Positions 1 through 9,201 of a stretch of DNA of 64,000 nt are shown piece after piece. The stretch is taken from NCBI GenBank assembly GCA_041687015.1, contig JAWLCT010000004.1, positions 1 through 64,000 on the forward strand, given 5' to 3'. The stretch comes from JALOAT01 sp041687015 (GTDB lineage Bacteria; Pseudomonadota; Gammaproteobacteria; Thiohalomonadales; Thiohalomonadaceae). The position numbers were made by a program, and so were the translations under genes. A model generated the notes under the pieces. That model ran no database searches. It was given only the letters and a program-made list of their open reading frames with translations, and was not told the DNA's origin. How positions within the stretch are numbered: the first letter of the stretch is position 1; the number at the start of each line of letters is the position of its first letter.

Positions 1-684
1 TTCCAGGGTCTCGTCCACGATGCGGCCGAGGGTGTTTACCGCCACCTTGAACACTTCGTTGCCGCGCATTTCGATGAACCGACGCCCGTCCTGGGACGTG
101 CCGCCAGGAACGTTGAGCAGTTCATTGTATTGCCCGTCCGCGTGCAAATGGGTGGACAGGATGCCGGGCTCGTCGCTCGCTTCGATGACCACCGCGCCCG
201 CGCCGTCGCCGAACAGCACGCAGGTACCGCGGTCGGTCCAGTCAACGATACGCGAGAGGGTCTCGGCGCCCACCACCAGCGCGCGGCGTGCCGCACCGGT
301 GCGGATGAACTTGTCGGCCACGCCGAGCGCGTAGACGAAGCCGGTGCATACGGCCTGAATGTCGAAGGCCGCGCCGCCGTGGATGTCCAGACGGTCCTGG
401 AGCAGACAGGCGGTGCTGGGGAAGACGCGGTCGGGGGTGGTGGTGGCGACGATGATCAGATCGATCTCCGACGGGCCGACACCCGCCGCATCCATGGCTT
501 TCCTGGCGGCCTGCTCAGCCAGGTCACAGGTGGTCTCGCCATCGGCGGCGATGTGCCGCTCCTCGATGCCGGTGCGCTCACGGATCCACTGATCCGTGGT
601 GTCCACTATGTGCTCGAGATCCTGATTGGTCAGTACCTTCTCGGGCAGATAACCGCCGGTGCCGATGATGCGCGAATATTTCAA
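1..684 (-). CDS. fabH: 3-oxoacyl-ACP synthase III (KAS III), C-terminus cut by window edge
   Basis: FabH condenses acetyl-CoA with malonyl-ACP to start fatty acid synthesis in the cytoplasm. The 228 codons present (family length about 320) begin KYSRIIGTGGYLPEKVLT and include the active-site motif AVCTGF with Cys113; the His and Asn of the triad lie beyond base 1. The start appears to be TTG at 682-684, inside the plsX stop (TTGA overlap of 4 nt), with a GAGAGG-like ribosome site 8-9 nt upstream. No ATG gives a better fit because the frame is closed just upstream by the end of plsX. Translational coupling to plsX is likely. Identity is secure; the TTG start is inferred. Confidence 0.95.
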   Translation of the reverse strand, partial: MKYSRIIGTGGYLPEKVLTNQDLEHIVDTTDQWIRERTGIEERHIAADGETTCDLAEQAARKAMDAAGVGPSEIDLIIVATTTPDRVFPSTACLLQDRLDIHGGAAFDIQAVCTGFVYALGVADKFIRTGAARRALVVGAETLSRIVDWTDRGTCVLFGDGAGAVVIEASDEPGILSTHLHADGQYNELLNVPGGTSQDGRRFIEMRGNEVFKVAVNTLGRIVDETLE

Positions 685-1709
685 ACCGCGTGCCTCTCTT
701 GCAGTAGCGCCCCCAGTTGTTCGCTGATGCGCTCCGGGACGTTCTTCCTGGTTTCGATTACGGCTTCCTTGATGGCCTGGCTGAAGGCGAAGGCGTCGGC
801 ACCACCGTGGCTCTTGATGACGATGCCACGCAGCCCGACCAGGCTCGCACCGTTGTAGGCGCGCGGGTCGATGCGCGACCGGAAGGCCTTGAGTACGGGC
901 AGGGCGACAAGACCCGCAAGGCGCGTCAGCAGATTCCTCTTGAACTCCGCCTTCATGTAGTGGCTTATCATCTTTGCGACGCCTTCAATAGTCTTGAGCG
1001 CCACATTGCCGACGAAGCCATCACAGACCACCACGTCAACGGTGCCCTTGTTGATGTCGTCACCTTCCACGAACCCCACGTAATTGAGCTTGCCGCTCGC
1101 CAGCAGACGGGCGGCTTCCTTCACCTGCTCGTTGCCCTTGATCTCCTCCTCGCCGATGTTGAGGAGACCGACCGTGGGGCGCTCTATGTTGTCGACGGCA
1201 CTGCACAACACCGCGCCCATTACCGCGAATTCGTACAGGTTGTCCGCGCTGGAGTCCACGTTCGCGCCCAGGTCCAGCACGTAGGAGTGTCCGCGGATGG
1301 TAGGAATGGCATGGATGATGGCGGGCCTGTCGATGCCCGGCAGGGTCTTGAGCACGAATCTGGCCATGGCCATGAGTGCGCCCGTGTTGCCGGCGCTCAC
1401 GCATGCCTTGGCCGCGCCCTCCTTGACCAGGTTGATGGCCACGCGCATGGACGAGTCCTTCTTGCCGCGCAAGGCCTGCGATGGTGCCTCGTCCATACCG
1501 ACCACCTGCGAGGCATGCTGTATGGACAGGCGCTCACCAGGTTCCAAACCATGCTTGACCAGCTCGGCCATAAGCAAGGCCTGGTCACCCACCAGGATGA
1601 GCTTGATGTGCGGATGTTCGGCGAGGGCGCGTTTGGCTGCTGGGATGGTCACGCGGGGGCCGTGATCGCCCCCCATGGCATCGAGCGCGATGGGAGTCAG
1701 GGATGTCAT
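681..1709 (-). CDS. plsX: Phosphate acyltransferase PlsX
   Basis: PlsX converts acyl-ACP to acyl-phosphate, the donor for PlsY in phospholipid synthesis; it is a peripheral membrane enzyme. The 342-residue protein starts MTSLTPIALDAMGGDHGP, the hallmark N-terminus of the family, and is full length. It overlaps fabH by 4 nt and follows rpmF by 142 nt, the usual rpmF-plsX-fabH order. The 142-nt gap may hold an internal promoter but I see no clear one. Nothing odd in the protein. Confidence 0.97.
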   Translation of the reverse strand: MTSLTPIALDAMGGDHGPRVTIPAAKRALAEHPHIKLILVGDQALLMAELVKHGLEPGERLSIQHASQVVGMDEAPSQALRGKKDSSMRVAINLVKEGAAKACVSAGNTGALMAMARFVLKTLPGIDRPAIIHAIPTIRGHSYVLDLGANVDSSADNLYEFAVMGAVLCSAVDNIERPTVGLLNIGEEEIKGNEQVKEAARLLASGKLNYVGFVEGDDINKGTVDVVVCDGFVGNVALKTIEGVAKMISHYMKAEFKRNLLTRLAGLVALPVLKAFRSRIDPRAYNGASLVGLRGIVIKSHGGADAFAFSQAIKEAVIETRKNVPERISEQLGALLQERHAV

Positions 1710-1851
1710 GAATGTCTACCGAGCTCTGGCGGTTGTAGTCGCGGTGCCGGCGGGCCAACAAGCAACGGGCCGGCACCTGCTCGGTCCGGCCCGCTGTCAG
1801 CGCCCCGCATGGCGACCGTCAAGACGGTCCTCCGGGAGCAACGGTCTGGGA

Positions 1852-2031
1852 CTACTCGCCTTTGGTGTTCAGGACCTTGCGGCCACGGTAGAAACCGTCC
1901 GGGCTCACGTGATGGCGGAGATGGGTCTCGCCCGTGGTGGATTCGGTGGAGAGCGCGTGCGCCGTGAGGGCGTCGTGGGAGCGACGCATGCCACGCTTGG
2001 ACGGCGTCTTGCGGTTCTGCTGTACGGCCAT
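1852..2031 (-). CDS. rpmF: 50S ribosomal protein L32
   Basis: A 59-codon gene encoding MAVQQNRKTPSKRGMRRSHD and ending VLNTKGE, the typical bacterial L32. It is a structural protein of the large ribosomal subunit. It lacks the four-cysteine zinc ribbon found in some L32 proteins, so it is the zinc-independent form common in gammaproteobacteria. The gene starts 2 nt after the yceD stop, so the two are surely cotranscribed. The ATG at 2029-2031 is the only plausible start. Confidence 0.96.
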   Translation of the reverse strand: MAVQQNRKTPSKRGMRRSHDALTAHALSTESTTGETHLRHHVSPDGFYRGRKVLNTKGE

Positions 2032-2033
2032 TG

Positions 2034-2564
2034 CTATTCCTCGTCAGGTGCTTTCTTCGTTTTCAAACTCTTGAGGGCCGCAAACGGGTTTTCCCGCCGC
2101 TCCTCGCTCTTCTGTACTTCGTCTCCGCCCTTGCCGGCGGGGCACTGCCCTTCCGGGTGCTTCGGCACGATGGGCAGCGATAATATCAATTCGTCCTCTA
2201 CGATGTCGCGGAGGAAAATGGGGTTTTCCCCCACCACCAGCGGTTCGTAGTGCTCCGGGAGACGTTCAGCCAGGGATTCGTGGGACACGATCCCGAGCGC
2301 GAACTCCGCGTGCAGCGGCAGCCGGAAGTTTTCCAGGCAGCGCTGGCACTCCATGGTTACGTCGGCCGTTACCGTGCCGCGCAGAAACCGCACACCTTCC
2401 TGGTCCACCCCGCAGGTGATGTCCACCCGGGCCGTGCCGCTGTCGTCGGTGAGCAGCGCCGTCAGGCGGGGCATGGCGGCCACGGGCAACTCGCCCTGGA
2501 GCACGCGGCGCCCTTCAGCCAGGCGTACCGGGTCAATTTTGTCGGGCAAGCGGCCGTCTAACAT
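2034..2564 (-). CDS. yceD: YceD family protein (DUF177), 23S rRNA accumulation protein
   Basis: A 176-residue YceD protein. The central CQRCLENFRLPL stretch is the conserved DUF177 core, and the acidic/basic C-terminus is usual. YceD proteins are linked to 23S rRNA accumulation; the biochemical role is unclear. I start at ATG 2562-2564 (MLDGRLPDKIDPVRL), where family similarity begins; a longer frame reaching 2624 adds 20 unconserved residues. It is the first gene of the yceD-rpmF-plsX-fabH operon. In most relatives maf (yceF) is its direct divergent neighbour; here pycAB lies between them. Confidence 0.93.
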   Translation of the reverse strand: MLDGRLPDKIDPVRLAEGRRVLQGELPVAAMPRLTALLTDDSGTARVDITCGVDQEGVRFLRGTVTADVTMECQRCLENFRLPLHAEFALGIVSHESLAERLPEHYEPLVVGENPIFLRDIVEDELILSLPIVPKHPEGQCPAGKGGDEVQKSEERRENPFAALKSLKTKKAPDEE

Positions 2565-2750
2565 AACCGGCGCATGATACGCATGCGCCTTATTTCTGTC
2601 AAAATACCCCGCTGCCCAAACCACGAAAACGCGTCAACCGGGTTGACACTGTAGGGGATTTCCGGGGATAGTCGTGGCGGTCGGCGATGGGTGTAGCACC
2701 CTTCGCTTTTTTTATTGGTTTCCTCATCACAGCGCTCAGGAATTCCTTGC

Positions 2751-4169
2751 GTGATCAAGAAAATCCTCATCGCTAATCGCGGCGAAATTGCTGTCCGCAT
2801 CGTGCGTGCTTGCGCTGAAATGGGCATCCGTTCCGTAGCGGTTTACGCGGAAGCAGATCGCCATGCCCTGCACGTCAAGAAGGCGGACGAGGCCTACAGC
2901 CTCGGACCGGATACAGTCGCAGGCTACCTGAATGCCCACCGCCTGGTGAACCTGGCGGTCGCCACCGGTTGCGATGCACTGCACCCGGGCTACGGCTTCC
3001 TGTCCGAAAACGCCGAGCTGGCGGAGATCTGCGCGCGGCGCGGCATCCGTTTCATCGGCCCCACGCCCGACGTGATTCGTCGCATGGGCGACAAGACCGC
3101 AGCCCGTCAGGCCATGATCGCCGCGGGCGTGCCCGTGACGCCGGGCAGCGACGGCAACGTCTCGGGCCTGGAGGAGGCGTTGGCCGTGGCCGAACGCCTG
3201 GGCTACCCGGTCATGCTCAAGGCGACCTCCGGCGGCGGCGGCCGTGGTATTCGCCGCTGCGCCAGTGCCGATGAATTGTCCAAGAACTACGAGCGCGTCA
3301 TCTCCGAGGCCACCAAGGCCTTCGGCAGCGCCGAGGTGTTCCTGGAGAAGTGCATCGACAACCCGCGTCACATCGAGGTGCAGATCCTGGCCGATCACCA
3401 CGGCAATGTGATCCACCTCTACGAGCGCGACTGTTCCATTCAGCGCCGCCACCAGAAACTCATCGAAATCGCGCCGTCGCCGCAGCTCACACCGGAGCAG
3501 CGCGAGTACGTGGGCAACCTGGGGGTCATGGCCGCGCGCACCGTCGGTTATCGCAATGCGGGTACTGTGGAGTTCCTGCTCGACGATGACGACAACTTCT
3601 ACTTCATGGAAATGAATACGCGCCTGCAGGTGGAACACCCGGTGACCGAAGAGATCACCGGCGTGGACATCGTCCAGGAGCAGATCCGCATCGCTGCCGA
3701 TCAGCCCCTGCGCTATTCGCAGGACGACATCCAACCGCGCGGCTTTGCCATGGAATTCCGCATCAATGCGGAAGATCCGAAGAACGGTTTCCTGCCCAGC
3801 TTCGGCAAGATCACCCGTTACTTCGCCCCGGGCGGTCCGGGCGTACGCATCGATGGCGCCATTTATACCGGCTACGAAATCCCGCCTTACTACGATTCCA
3901 TGTGCGCCAAGCTCACTGTGTGGGCCCTGGATTGGGAATCGCTGCTGACCCGCGCCGAACGGGCACTGCGCGATATCGGCGTGTACGGCGTGAAGACGAC
4001 CATGCCCTATCACCGCGAGATCCTGCGCTCGGCGGAATTCCGCAAAGGAAAGTTCAACACGAGTTTTGTGGAGGCTCATCCGGAGCTGACCGCCTACTCC
4101 GTCAGGCGCCCGCCCCGTGAACTCGCTGCTGCCATGGCCGCGGCACTCGCCGCTTCCATGGGCTTCTGA
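2751..4169 (+). CDS. pycA: Pyruvate carboxylase subunit A (biotin carboxylase)
   Basis: ATP-dependent biotin carboxylase (472 aa). It begins VIKKILIANRGEIAVRIVRAC, has the ATP-grasp glycine loop KATSGGGGRGIR and the catalytic signature MEMNTRLQVEHPVTE. The GTG at 2751 is preceded by CAGGA about 9 nt upstream, and the conserved N-terminus starts there; an in-frame upstream start at 2715 looks spurious. It could be mistaken for acetyl-CoA carboxylase AccC, but the next gene is the biotin/carboxyltransferase subunit of pyruvate carboxylase, so the pair most likely makes oxaloacetate from pyruvate (anaplerosis). The reverse-strand frame over this gene is a shadow. Confidence 0.9.
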   Translation: MIKKILIANRGEIAVRIVRACAEMGIRSVAVYAEADRHALHVKKADEAYSLGPDTVAGYLNAHRLVNLAVATGCDALHPGYGFLSENAELAEICARRGIRFIGPTPDVIRRMGDKTAARQAMIAAGVPVTPGSDGNVSGLEEALAVAERLGYPVMLKATSGGGGRGIRRCASADELSKNYERVISEATKAFGSAEVFLEKCIDNPRHIEVQILADHHGNVIHLYERDCSIQRRHQKLIEIAPSPQLTPEQREYVGNLGVMAARTVGYRNAGTVEFLLDDDDNFYFMEMNTRLQVEHPVTEEITGVDIVQEQIRIAADQPLRYSQDDIQPRGFAMEFRINAEDPKNGFLPSFGKITRYFAPGGPGVRIDGAIYTGYEIPPYYDSMCAKLTVWALDWESLLTRAERALRDIGVYGVKTTMPYHREILRSAEFRKGKFNTSFVEAHPELTAYSVRRPPRELAAAMAAALAASMGF

Positions 4170-4201
4170 CATCTCACTGTTTTCCGGCCAAGGTAATCGA
4201 C

Positions 4202-6016
4202 ATGCCCAAAGTCCAGATCACCGAAACGGTGCTGCGCGATGCACACCAGTCCCTGATCGCCACGCGTATGCGTACCGAGGACATGTTGCCTATTTGCGAA
4301 CGCCTCGATCGCGTGGGCTTCTGGTCGCTCGAAGTCTGGGGCGGCGCCACTTTCGACGCCTGCCTGCGTTTCCTGCGGGAAGATCCCTGGGACCGCCTGC
4401 GCGCCCTGCGCAAGGCACTGCCGAACACCCGCCTGCAGATGCTGCTGCGCGGCCAGAATCTGCTCGGCTATCGCCACTATTCCGATGACGTGGTGCGCGC
4501 CTTCGTGCGCAAAGCCGCCGAGAACGGCATCGACGTGTTCCGCATCTTCGATGCCCTCAACGACACCCGCAACCTGCGCGTCGCCATCGAGAGTGTGAAG
4601 GCTGCGGGCAAGCACGCCCAGGGTGCCATTTCCTACACCACCAGCCCGGTGCACGGGGTAGAGCAGTTCGTGGCCATGGCACGGGAGCTGGAATCGCTCG
4701 GCTGTGACAGCATCTGCGTCAAGGACATGGCGGGTCTGCTCACCCCCATGGCGACGGCGGATCTGGTGAAGGCACTGCGCGCATCGGTGAAAGTGCCCTT
4801 GCACCTGCACACCCACGATACCGCCGGCCTTGCCGCCATGTGTCACCTCAAAGCCATCGAGAATGGTTGTCTGCACATCGACACGGCCATTTCGTCCATG
4901 GCGGGCGGCACGTCCCATCCGCCCAGCGAGAGCATGGTGGCGGCTTTGCGCGGCACCGAGTACGACACCGGTCTGGATCTCGAGCTGCTGCAGGAGATTG
5001 GCTTTTACTTCCACGAGGTCCGCAAGAAGTATCACCAATTCGAGAGCGACTACACCGGCGTGGACACCCGTGTACAGGTGAACCAGGTTCCGGGCGGTAT
5101 GATCTCCAACTTGGCGAACCAGTTGCGCGAGCAAGGTGCGCTCAAGAGCATGAACGACGTGCTGGCGGAAGTACCGCGTGTGCGCGAAGACCTGGGCTTC
5201 CCTCCCCTGGTCACCCCCACCTCGCAGATCGTCGGCACCCAGGCCGTGCTCAATGTACTCACCGGCGCCCGCTACAAGAACATCACCAACGAGGTGAAGT
5301 TCTACCTGCAGGGCCGCTACGGCAAGGCACCGGGCCCGGTGAACTCCTTCGTGCGCCAGCAGGCCATCGGTACCGAGGAAGTGATCACGCGTCGTCCGGC
5401 CGATTTGCTGCCGGACGAGCTGGAAAACCTGCGCCACGACATCGGCACCCTCGCACACAGTGAGGAAGATGTGCTCAGCTTCGCCATGTTCCCGGACGTG
5501 GCCCGTGAATTCTTCGAGCATCGCGCAGCGGGTACCCTCAAACCCGAGCCGCTGGAGCCGTTGCCCAGCGAAGGCGCCGAGGTGCGTGCCGTGCCTACCG
5601 AATTCAATGTGACCCTGCACGGTGAGACCTATCACATCCAGTTCACCGGTGCCGGCCACAAGTCCCGCGACAAGCGTCCGTTCTATGTGACGGTGGACGG
5701 CATCCCCGAAGAAATCGACGTGGAAATCCTTCAGGAGATGTTCACGGAGAAACAGGGGGAAGGTTCAGCGGCCGCGAATGGCAAACGCCCCCGTGCCACC
5801 AAGCCCGGCCACGTCACCACATCCATGCCCGGCACCATCGTCGATGTGCTGGTCGAGGTGGGTGCAACGGTGAAAGCCGGTGATCCGGTGCTGGTGACCG
5901 AAGCCATGAAAATGGAATCGGAAGTCCAGGCGCCGACGTCCGGTACGGTGATCGCGGTGCACGTGCAAAAGGGCGACCGCGTGACCCCGGACGAGGCCCT
6001 GGTCGAAATCGAATGA
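4202..6016 (+). CDS. pycB: Pyruvate carboxylase subunit B / oxaloacetate decarboxylase alpha-type carboxyltransferase
   Basis: 604 residues: an N-terminal carboxyltransferase TIM barrel (TETVLRDAHQSLIATRMRTE; metal-binding HLHTHDTAG near residues 198-206), a PycB/OadA domain, and a C-terminal biotinyl domain with EAMKMES, where Lys570 is the biotin attachment site. An alanine/lysine-rich linker precedes the biotin domain. With pycA 32 nt upstream this forms the two-subunit pyruvate carboxylase seen in pseudomonads. No OadB/OadG membrane subunit genes are nearby, which argues against a sodium-pumping decarboxylase. The stop overlaps the maf start (ATGA, 6013-6016). Confidence 0.92.
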   Translation: MPKVQITETVLRDAHQSLIATRMRTEDMLPICERLDRVGFWSLEVWGGATFDACLRFLREDPWDRLRALRKALPNTRLQMLLRGQNLLGYRHYSDDVVRAFVRKAAENGIDVFRIFDALNDTRNLRVAIESVKAAGKHAQGAISYTTSPVHGVEQFVAMARELESLGCDSICVKDMAGLLTPMATADLVKALRASVKVPLHLHTHDTAGLAAMCHLKAIENGCLHIDTAISSMAGGTSHPPSESMVAALRGTEYDTGLDLELLQEIGFYFHEVRKKYHQFESDYTGVDTRVQVNQVPGGMISNLANQLREQGALKSMNDVLAEVPRVREDLGFPPLVTPTSQIVGTQAVLNVLTGARYKNITNEVKFYLQGRYGKAPGPVNSFVRQQAIGTEEVITRRPADLLPDELENLRHDIGTLAHSEEDVLSFAMFPDVAREFFEHRAAGTLKPEPLEPLPSEGAEVRAVPTEFNVTLHGETYHIQFTGAGHKSRDKRPFYVTVDGIPEEIDVEILQEMFTEKQGEGSAAANGKRPRATKPGHVTTSMPGTIVDVLVEVGATVKAGDPVLVTEAMKMESEVQAPTSGTVIAVHVQKGDRVTPDEALVEIE

Positions 6017-6597
6017 GTACCCCCCCGCTGGTCCTGGCGTCCACCTCGCCGTACCGTCGCGAGCTGCTGGGCAAGCTGGGGCTGGCATTCGATGTGGCGG
6101 CGCCAGACGTGGACGAGGGCGCCCGCCCCGGCGAAGCGCCGGAAGCGCTGGTGCGCCGCCTGGCCGAGGCCAAGGCGCGTGCCGTGGCTGCAAACCATCC
6201 CGGTGCACTGGTGATTGGTTCGGACCAGGTGGCGGTGCTCGATGGGAAAGTGCTGGGCAAACCCGGCGACCAGGACCGCGCCACGCAACAATTGCGGGCG
6301 GCCTCAGGCAAATCCGTGCTGTTTCTTACCGGGTTGTGTCTGCTCGACGGGCGCGACGGCACCGCACAAGTGGATGTGGTGCCCTTCCGCGTTGTGTTCC
6401 GCGCACTGAGCGAGGCGCAAATCGAGCGTTATCTCAACCGCGAACGTCCCTATAACTGCGCCGGCAGCTTCAAGTCCGAAGGGTTGGGCATCAGCCTGTT
6501 CAAGCGACTGGAGGGCGATGACCCCAACGCCCTGATCGGTCTTCCCCTCATACGCCTGGTGGACATGCTCGCCACCACAGGCGTTCACGTCCCCTGA
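6013..6597 (+). CDS. maf: Maf/YceF-type nucleotide pyrophosphatase
   Basis: 194-residue Maf-like protein with the N-terminal LVLASTSPYRRELL motif, the IGSDQVAVLDG catalytic region (Asp general base) and FKSEGLGISLFKRLEGDDPNALIGLPL near the C-terminus. The latter is typical of the YceF (7-methyl-GTP pyrophosphatase) branch rather than the dTTP/UTP-specific YhdE branch. It hydrolyses non-canonical or methylated nucleoside triphosphates. The 4-nt ATGA overlap with pycB implies coupled translation, and it converges on sppA (20 nt apart). The linkage to pycAB is unusual; see findings. Confidence 0.93.
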   Translation: MSTPPLVLASTSPYRRELLGKLGLAFDVAAPDVDEGARPGEAPEALVRRLAEAKARAVAANHPGALVIGSDQVAVLDGKVLGKPGDQDRATQQLRAASGKSVLFLTGLCLLDGRDGTAQVDVVPFRVVFRALSEAQIERYLNRERPYNCAGSFKSEGLGISLFKRLEGDDPNALIGLPLIRLVDMLATTGVHVP

Positions 6598-6617
6598 GGC
6601 ACACCCGCTTCCTGTGA

Positions 6618-7556
6618 CTATTGGAACCGGGGCGCCGTCTGCGCGGCGAGCATTTTCATCGCGGCCGCCCCGAACCGCTCGAAGAAACGTTCCAGGTAAT
6701 CGGGTTGCGCCGTATAGTTCACGATCTCCTCGACCCCGATGACCTCCCGAGCCACATAGCCGGCACTGCCCAGCCCGTCGGCCAGTCCCAGCTCAGTACC
6801 CTCCTCGCCCGTCCATACGAGCCCGGAAAAAATCGCCGCTTCATCCTTCAGCCGATCACCTCGACCTTGTTTCACAGCGGCGATGAATTGCTGGTGCACG
6901 TTGTCCAGCAGCCCGCGAATGTGTTCCACCTGATTCGGCTGCTCGGGACTGAAGGGATCCAGGAAGCCCTTGTTTTCCCCGGCGGTGTACAGGCGTCGCT
7001 CCACGCCCAGCTTGTCCAGGGAGCCCACGAAACCGAAGCCGTTCATGAGCACACCGATGGAGCCGATGATGCTGGCACGGTTCACGTAAATGGCGTCGGT
7101 TGCGGCTGCAACGTAGTACCCCCCCGAAGCGCAAATATCGCCGACCACCGCGTAAACCGGGGTTTCCGGATTGGCCTCGCGCAGGCGCCGGATTTCGTCA
7201 TAGATCTCGCCTGACTGCACCGGACTACCGCCGGGGCTGTTGATGCGCAGGATCACACCGGCCACCTGATCGTTGTCAAAAGCGGCGCGGAGACTGCCGA
7301 CGACTTGATCCGCACTCACACCGCTGACGCCGTCGATGACACCTTCCAATTCCACCAGGGCCGTGTGTCTGCCCTTGGGTGCGCCCTCTTCAAAATCCCC
7401 CATGAACATGAACAGCAGGATGAAAAGGTAAAGGAAACCCAGCGATTTGAAGAAGATGCCCCAGCGCCGAGCCCGGCGCTGCTCGTTGACAGCGGCGAAT
7501 GCCAGGCGGCTCAGGATGTCGCGCTCGTTCAGGTTGGACGTTCCTTGTTCACTCAT
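6618..7556 (-). CDS. sppA: Signal peptide peptidase SppA-like S49 protease
   Basis: 312-residue short-form SppA. One N-terminal membrane segment lies at about 33-53 after a positively charged cytoplasmic lead, with the peptidase domain on the periplasmic side. The expected Ser/Lys dyad is visible: Ser144 in DICASGGYYVA and Lys196 in ENKGFLDPF. The family clears cleaved signal peptides and other membrane-associated peptides. It is the last gene of a rluC-gph-sppA set, 11 nt after the phosphatase gene. Confidence 0.93.
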   Translation of the reverse strand: MSEQGTSNLNERDILSRLAFAAVNEQRRARRWGIFFKSLGFLYLFILLFMFMGDFEEGAPKGRHTALVELEGVIDGVSGVSADQVVGSLRAAFDNDQVAGVILRINSPGGSPVQSGEIYDEIRRLREANPETPVYAVVGDICASGGYYVAAATDAIYVNRASIIGSIGVLMNGFGFVGSLDKLGVERRLYTAGENKGFLDPFSPEQPNQVEHIRGLLDNVHQQFIAAVKQGRGDRLKDEAAIFSGLVWTGEEGTELGLADGLGSAGYVAREVIGVEEIVNYTAQPDYLERFFERFGAAAMKMLAAQTAPRFQ

Positions 7557-7567
7557 GATGTTTACTT

Positions 7568-8251
7568 TCAGTTGGCAGCCCGGCGCACGGAGGCGGCCGA
7601 GCGTTCGTCAATCCACGGCACCAGATCACGAATGTCATCGATGTGTCCAAGCGGGCCGTGGGGCAGCAGGCGTTCGAGACGGTGCACGCCATAGCTCACC
7701 GCCATGGCGCGAGCGCCTGCGTTGCGCGCAAGTTCCATATCGTACTCGGTATCGCCCACCATCAGGGTTTCGTGCGGTTCGGCGCCGAGAACGTCCATGA
7801 TCTCCAACAACATCTGCGGGTGGGGCTTGGAAAAGGTCTCGTCCGCACAGCGGGTGGTGTGAAACCACTGTCCCAAGCCGGTGTCGGCCAGCACCCGATC
7901 GAGACCGCGCCGTCCCTTGCCCGTGGCCACGGCGAGGAAAAACCCGCGTTCGGCCAGGGAGCGCACGGTCTCCTCGGCCCCTTCGAAAAGGCGCGACGGG
8001 GTCGCATCCGCATCCAGGAAGTGATGACGATAGCGCTCGACCAGGGCGTCGTACATGGAGGCAGGCTGTTCCGGGAACAGGGTCTGCAAGGCCTCGGCAA
8101 GACCGAGCCCGATGATGTTCTTGTACTGTTCGGTGGTGCGGGGTTCCAGGTTGAGGTCCGTCACCGCCGCCCGCAGGCAGGCGACGATACGGGCCTCGGA
8201 ATCCATCAGCGTCCCGTCCCAATCGAACACAACCAACTTGAATTCGCTCAT
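7568..8251 (-). CDS. HAD-superfamily phosphatase (phosphoglycolate phosphatase-like)
   Basis: 227 residues starting MSEFKLVVFDWDGTLMDSE, HAD motif I with nucleophile Asp10 and Asp12. Motif II is ATGKGRRG, motif III contains KPHPQML, and motif IV is MVGDTEYDM. The cap region fits subfamily IA, as in Gph. Substrate cannot be fixed from sequence; phosphoglycolate or a nucleotide/sugar phosphate is possible. Start codon and rluC stop share ATGA at 8248-8251. This gph-like gene beside rluC is common in gammaproteobacteria. Confidence 0.9.
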   Translation of the reverse strand: MSEFKLVVFDWDGTLMDSEARIVACLRAAVTDLNLEPRTTEQYKNIIGLGLAEALQTLFPEQPASMYDALVERYRHHFLDADATPSRLFEGAEETVRSLAERGFFLAVATGKGRRGLDRVLADTGLGQWFHTTRCADETFSKPHPQMLLEIMDVLGAEPHETLMVGDTEYDMELARNAGARAMAVSYGVHRLERLLPHGPLGHIDDIRDLVPWIDERSAASVRRAAN

Positions 8252-9201
8252 GTTTCCAGTTTATCCAGTACAGCAGTCAATTCCGGCGGCAGCGGCGCGG
8301 AGATGGCGATCTCGCGCGGGCGCTCCATGGGCAAGGTGAACTGAATGGCGCTGGCGTGCAGGAACAGGCGTTTGAGCCCGAGCGCCCCCATGCGCCGGTT
8401 GAATTCCGCATCGCCGTATTTATCGTCGCCCGCCAGAGGATGTCCCGCGTGGGCGGCATGGACACGCACCTGGTGGGTCCGCCCGGTGATCAGGGTGACA
8501 CGCATCAGGCTGGCATCCCCATAGATGGTGAGCGGCTCGAAAATACTCAAGGCCGGTTTGCCCTCCGGATCCACCCGCACAATGCGCTCGCCCGAGCTGA
8601 GCACGTTTTTTCGGAGCGAGGCGCTCACCCGCCGGGTGCCGCCGCCCCAACGCCCCTTGGCGAGCGCCAGGTAGTGCTTTTCCATGCCGTTGGAACGCAG
8701 CAAGGCCTGAAAGGCACGCAGCGCACTGCGCTTCTTGGCCACCACCAGGCAACCGGAGGTGTCGCGATCCAGTCGGTGTCCCAACTCCAGGAACGGGGCC
8801 TGGGGACGGAGTGCCCGCAGCGCCTCGATGATCCCGTAGCTCAGGCCACTGCCGCCATGTACCGCGATTCCGGCCGGTTTGTTGATAATCAGGAGGGCAT
8901 CGTCTTCGAAAATGATACTTTCGGCGATGCGCTCGAGCACCCGGGAACCCGGTCGTGCCGGGGGCGGCGTTTCACCCGTGCGCACCGGCGGCACCCGCAC
9001 CACATCTCCTTCCTGGAGCCGGTAATCGGGTTTGATCCGCCCTTTGTTCACCCGCACCTCACCCTTGCGCAGAATGCGGTAGATGTGGGTCTTGGGGACG
9101 CCTTTTAGCTGGGTTATGAGGAAGTTGTCGATGCGCTGGCCGGCCTGGTGCTCACCAATCCTGACCTCCCGGACCACCGGCGGACGCTGTATCTCGTTCA
9201 T
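8248..9201 (-). CDS. rluC: 23S rRNA pseudouridine(955/2504/2580) synthase
   Basis: 317 residues: an N-terminal S4 RNA-binding domain (RIDNFLITQLKGVPKTHIYR) and an RluA-family catalytic domain with HRLDRDTSGCLVVAK, catalytic Asp145. RluC isomerises three uridines of 23S rRNA to pseudouridine. Its position, divergent from rne and upstream of the HAD and sppA genes, matches the usual rluC locus, supporting RluC over RluA or RluD. Overlaps the HAD gene by 4 nt. Confidence 0.95.
   Translation of the reverse strand: MNEIQRPPVVREVRIGEHQAGQRIDNFLITQLKGVPKTHIYRILRKGEVRVNKGRIKPDYRLQEGDVVRVPPVRTGETPPPARPGSRVLERIAESIIFEDDALLIINKPAGIAVHGGSGLSYGIIEALRALRPQAPFLELGHRLDRDTSGCLVVAKKRSALRAFQALLRSNGMEKHYLALAKGRWGGGTRRVSASLRKNVLSSGERIVRVDPEGKPALSIFEPLTIYGDASLMRVTLITGRTHQVRVHAAHAGHPLAGDDKYGDAEFNRRMGALGLKRLFLHASAIQFTLPMERPREIAISAPLPPELTAVLDKLET

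Noticed and set aside
717..1967. 416-codon open frame opposite plsX
   Set aside because: Shadow of a GC-rich gene: translation is low in conserved motifs, rich in His/Arg/Gly, and lies wholly over plsX on the other strand.
2736..4172. 478-codon minus-strand frame over pycA
   Set aside because: Antisense shadow; the plus strand has all biotin carboxylase motifs.
4094..5659. 521-codon minus-strand frame over pycB
   Set aside because: Antisense shadow with no recognisable motifs.
4202..6016. Sodium-pumping oxaloacetate decarboxylase alpha subunit
   Set aside because: No beta or gamma membrane subunit genes nearby, and a biotin carboxylase gene is directly upstream.
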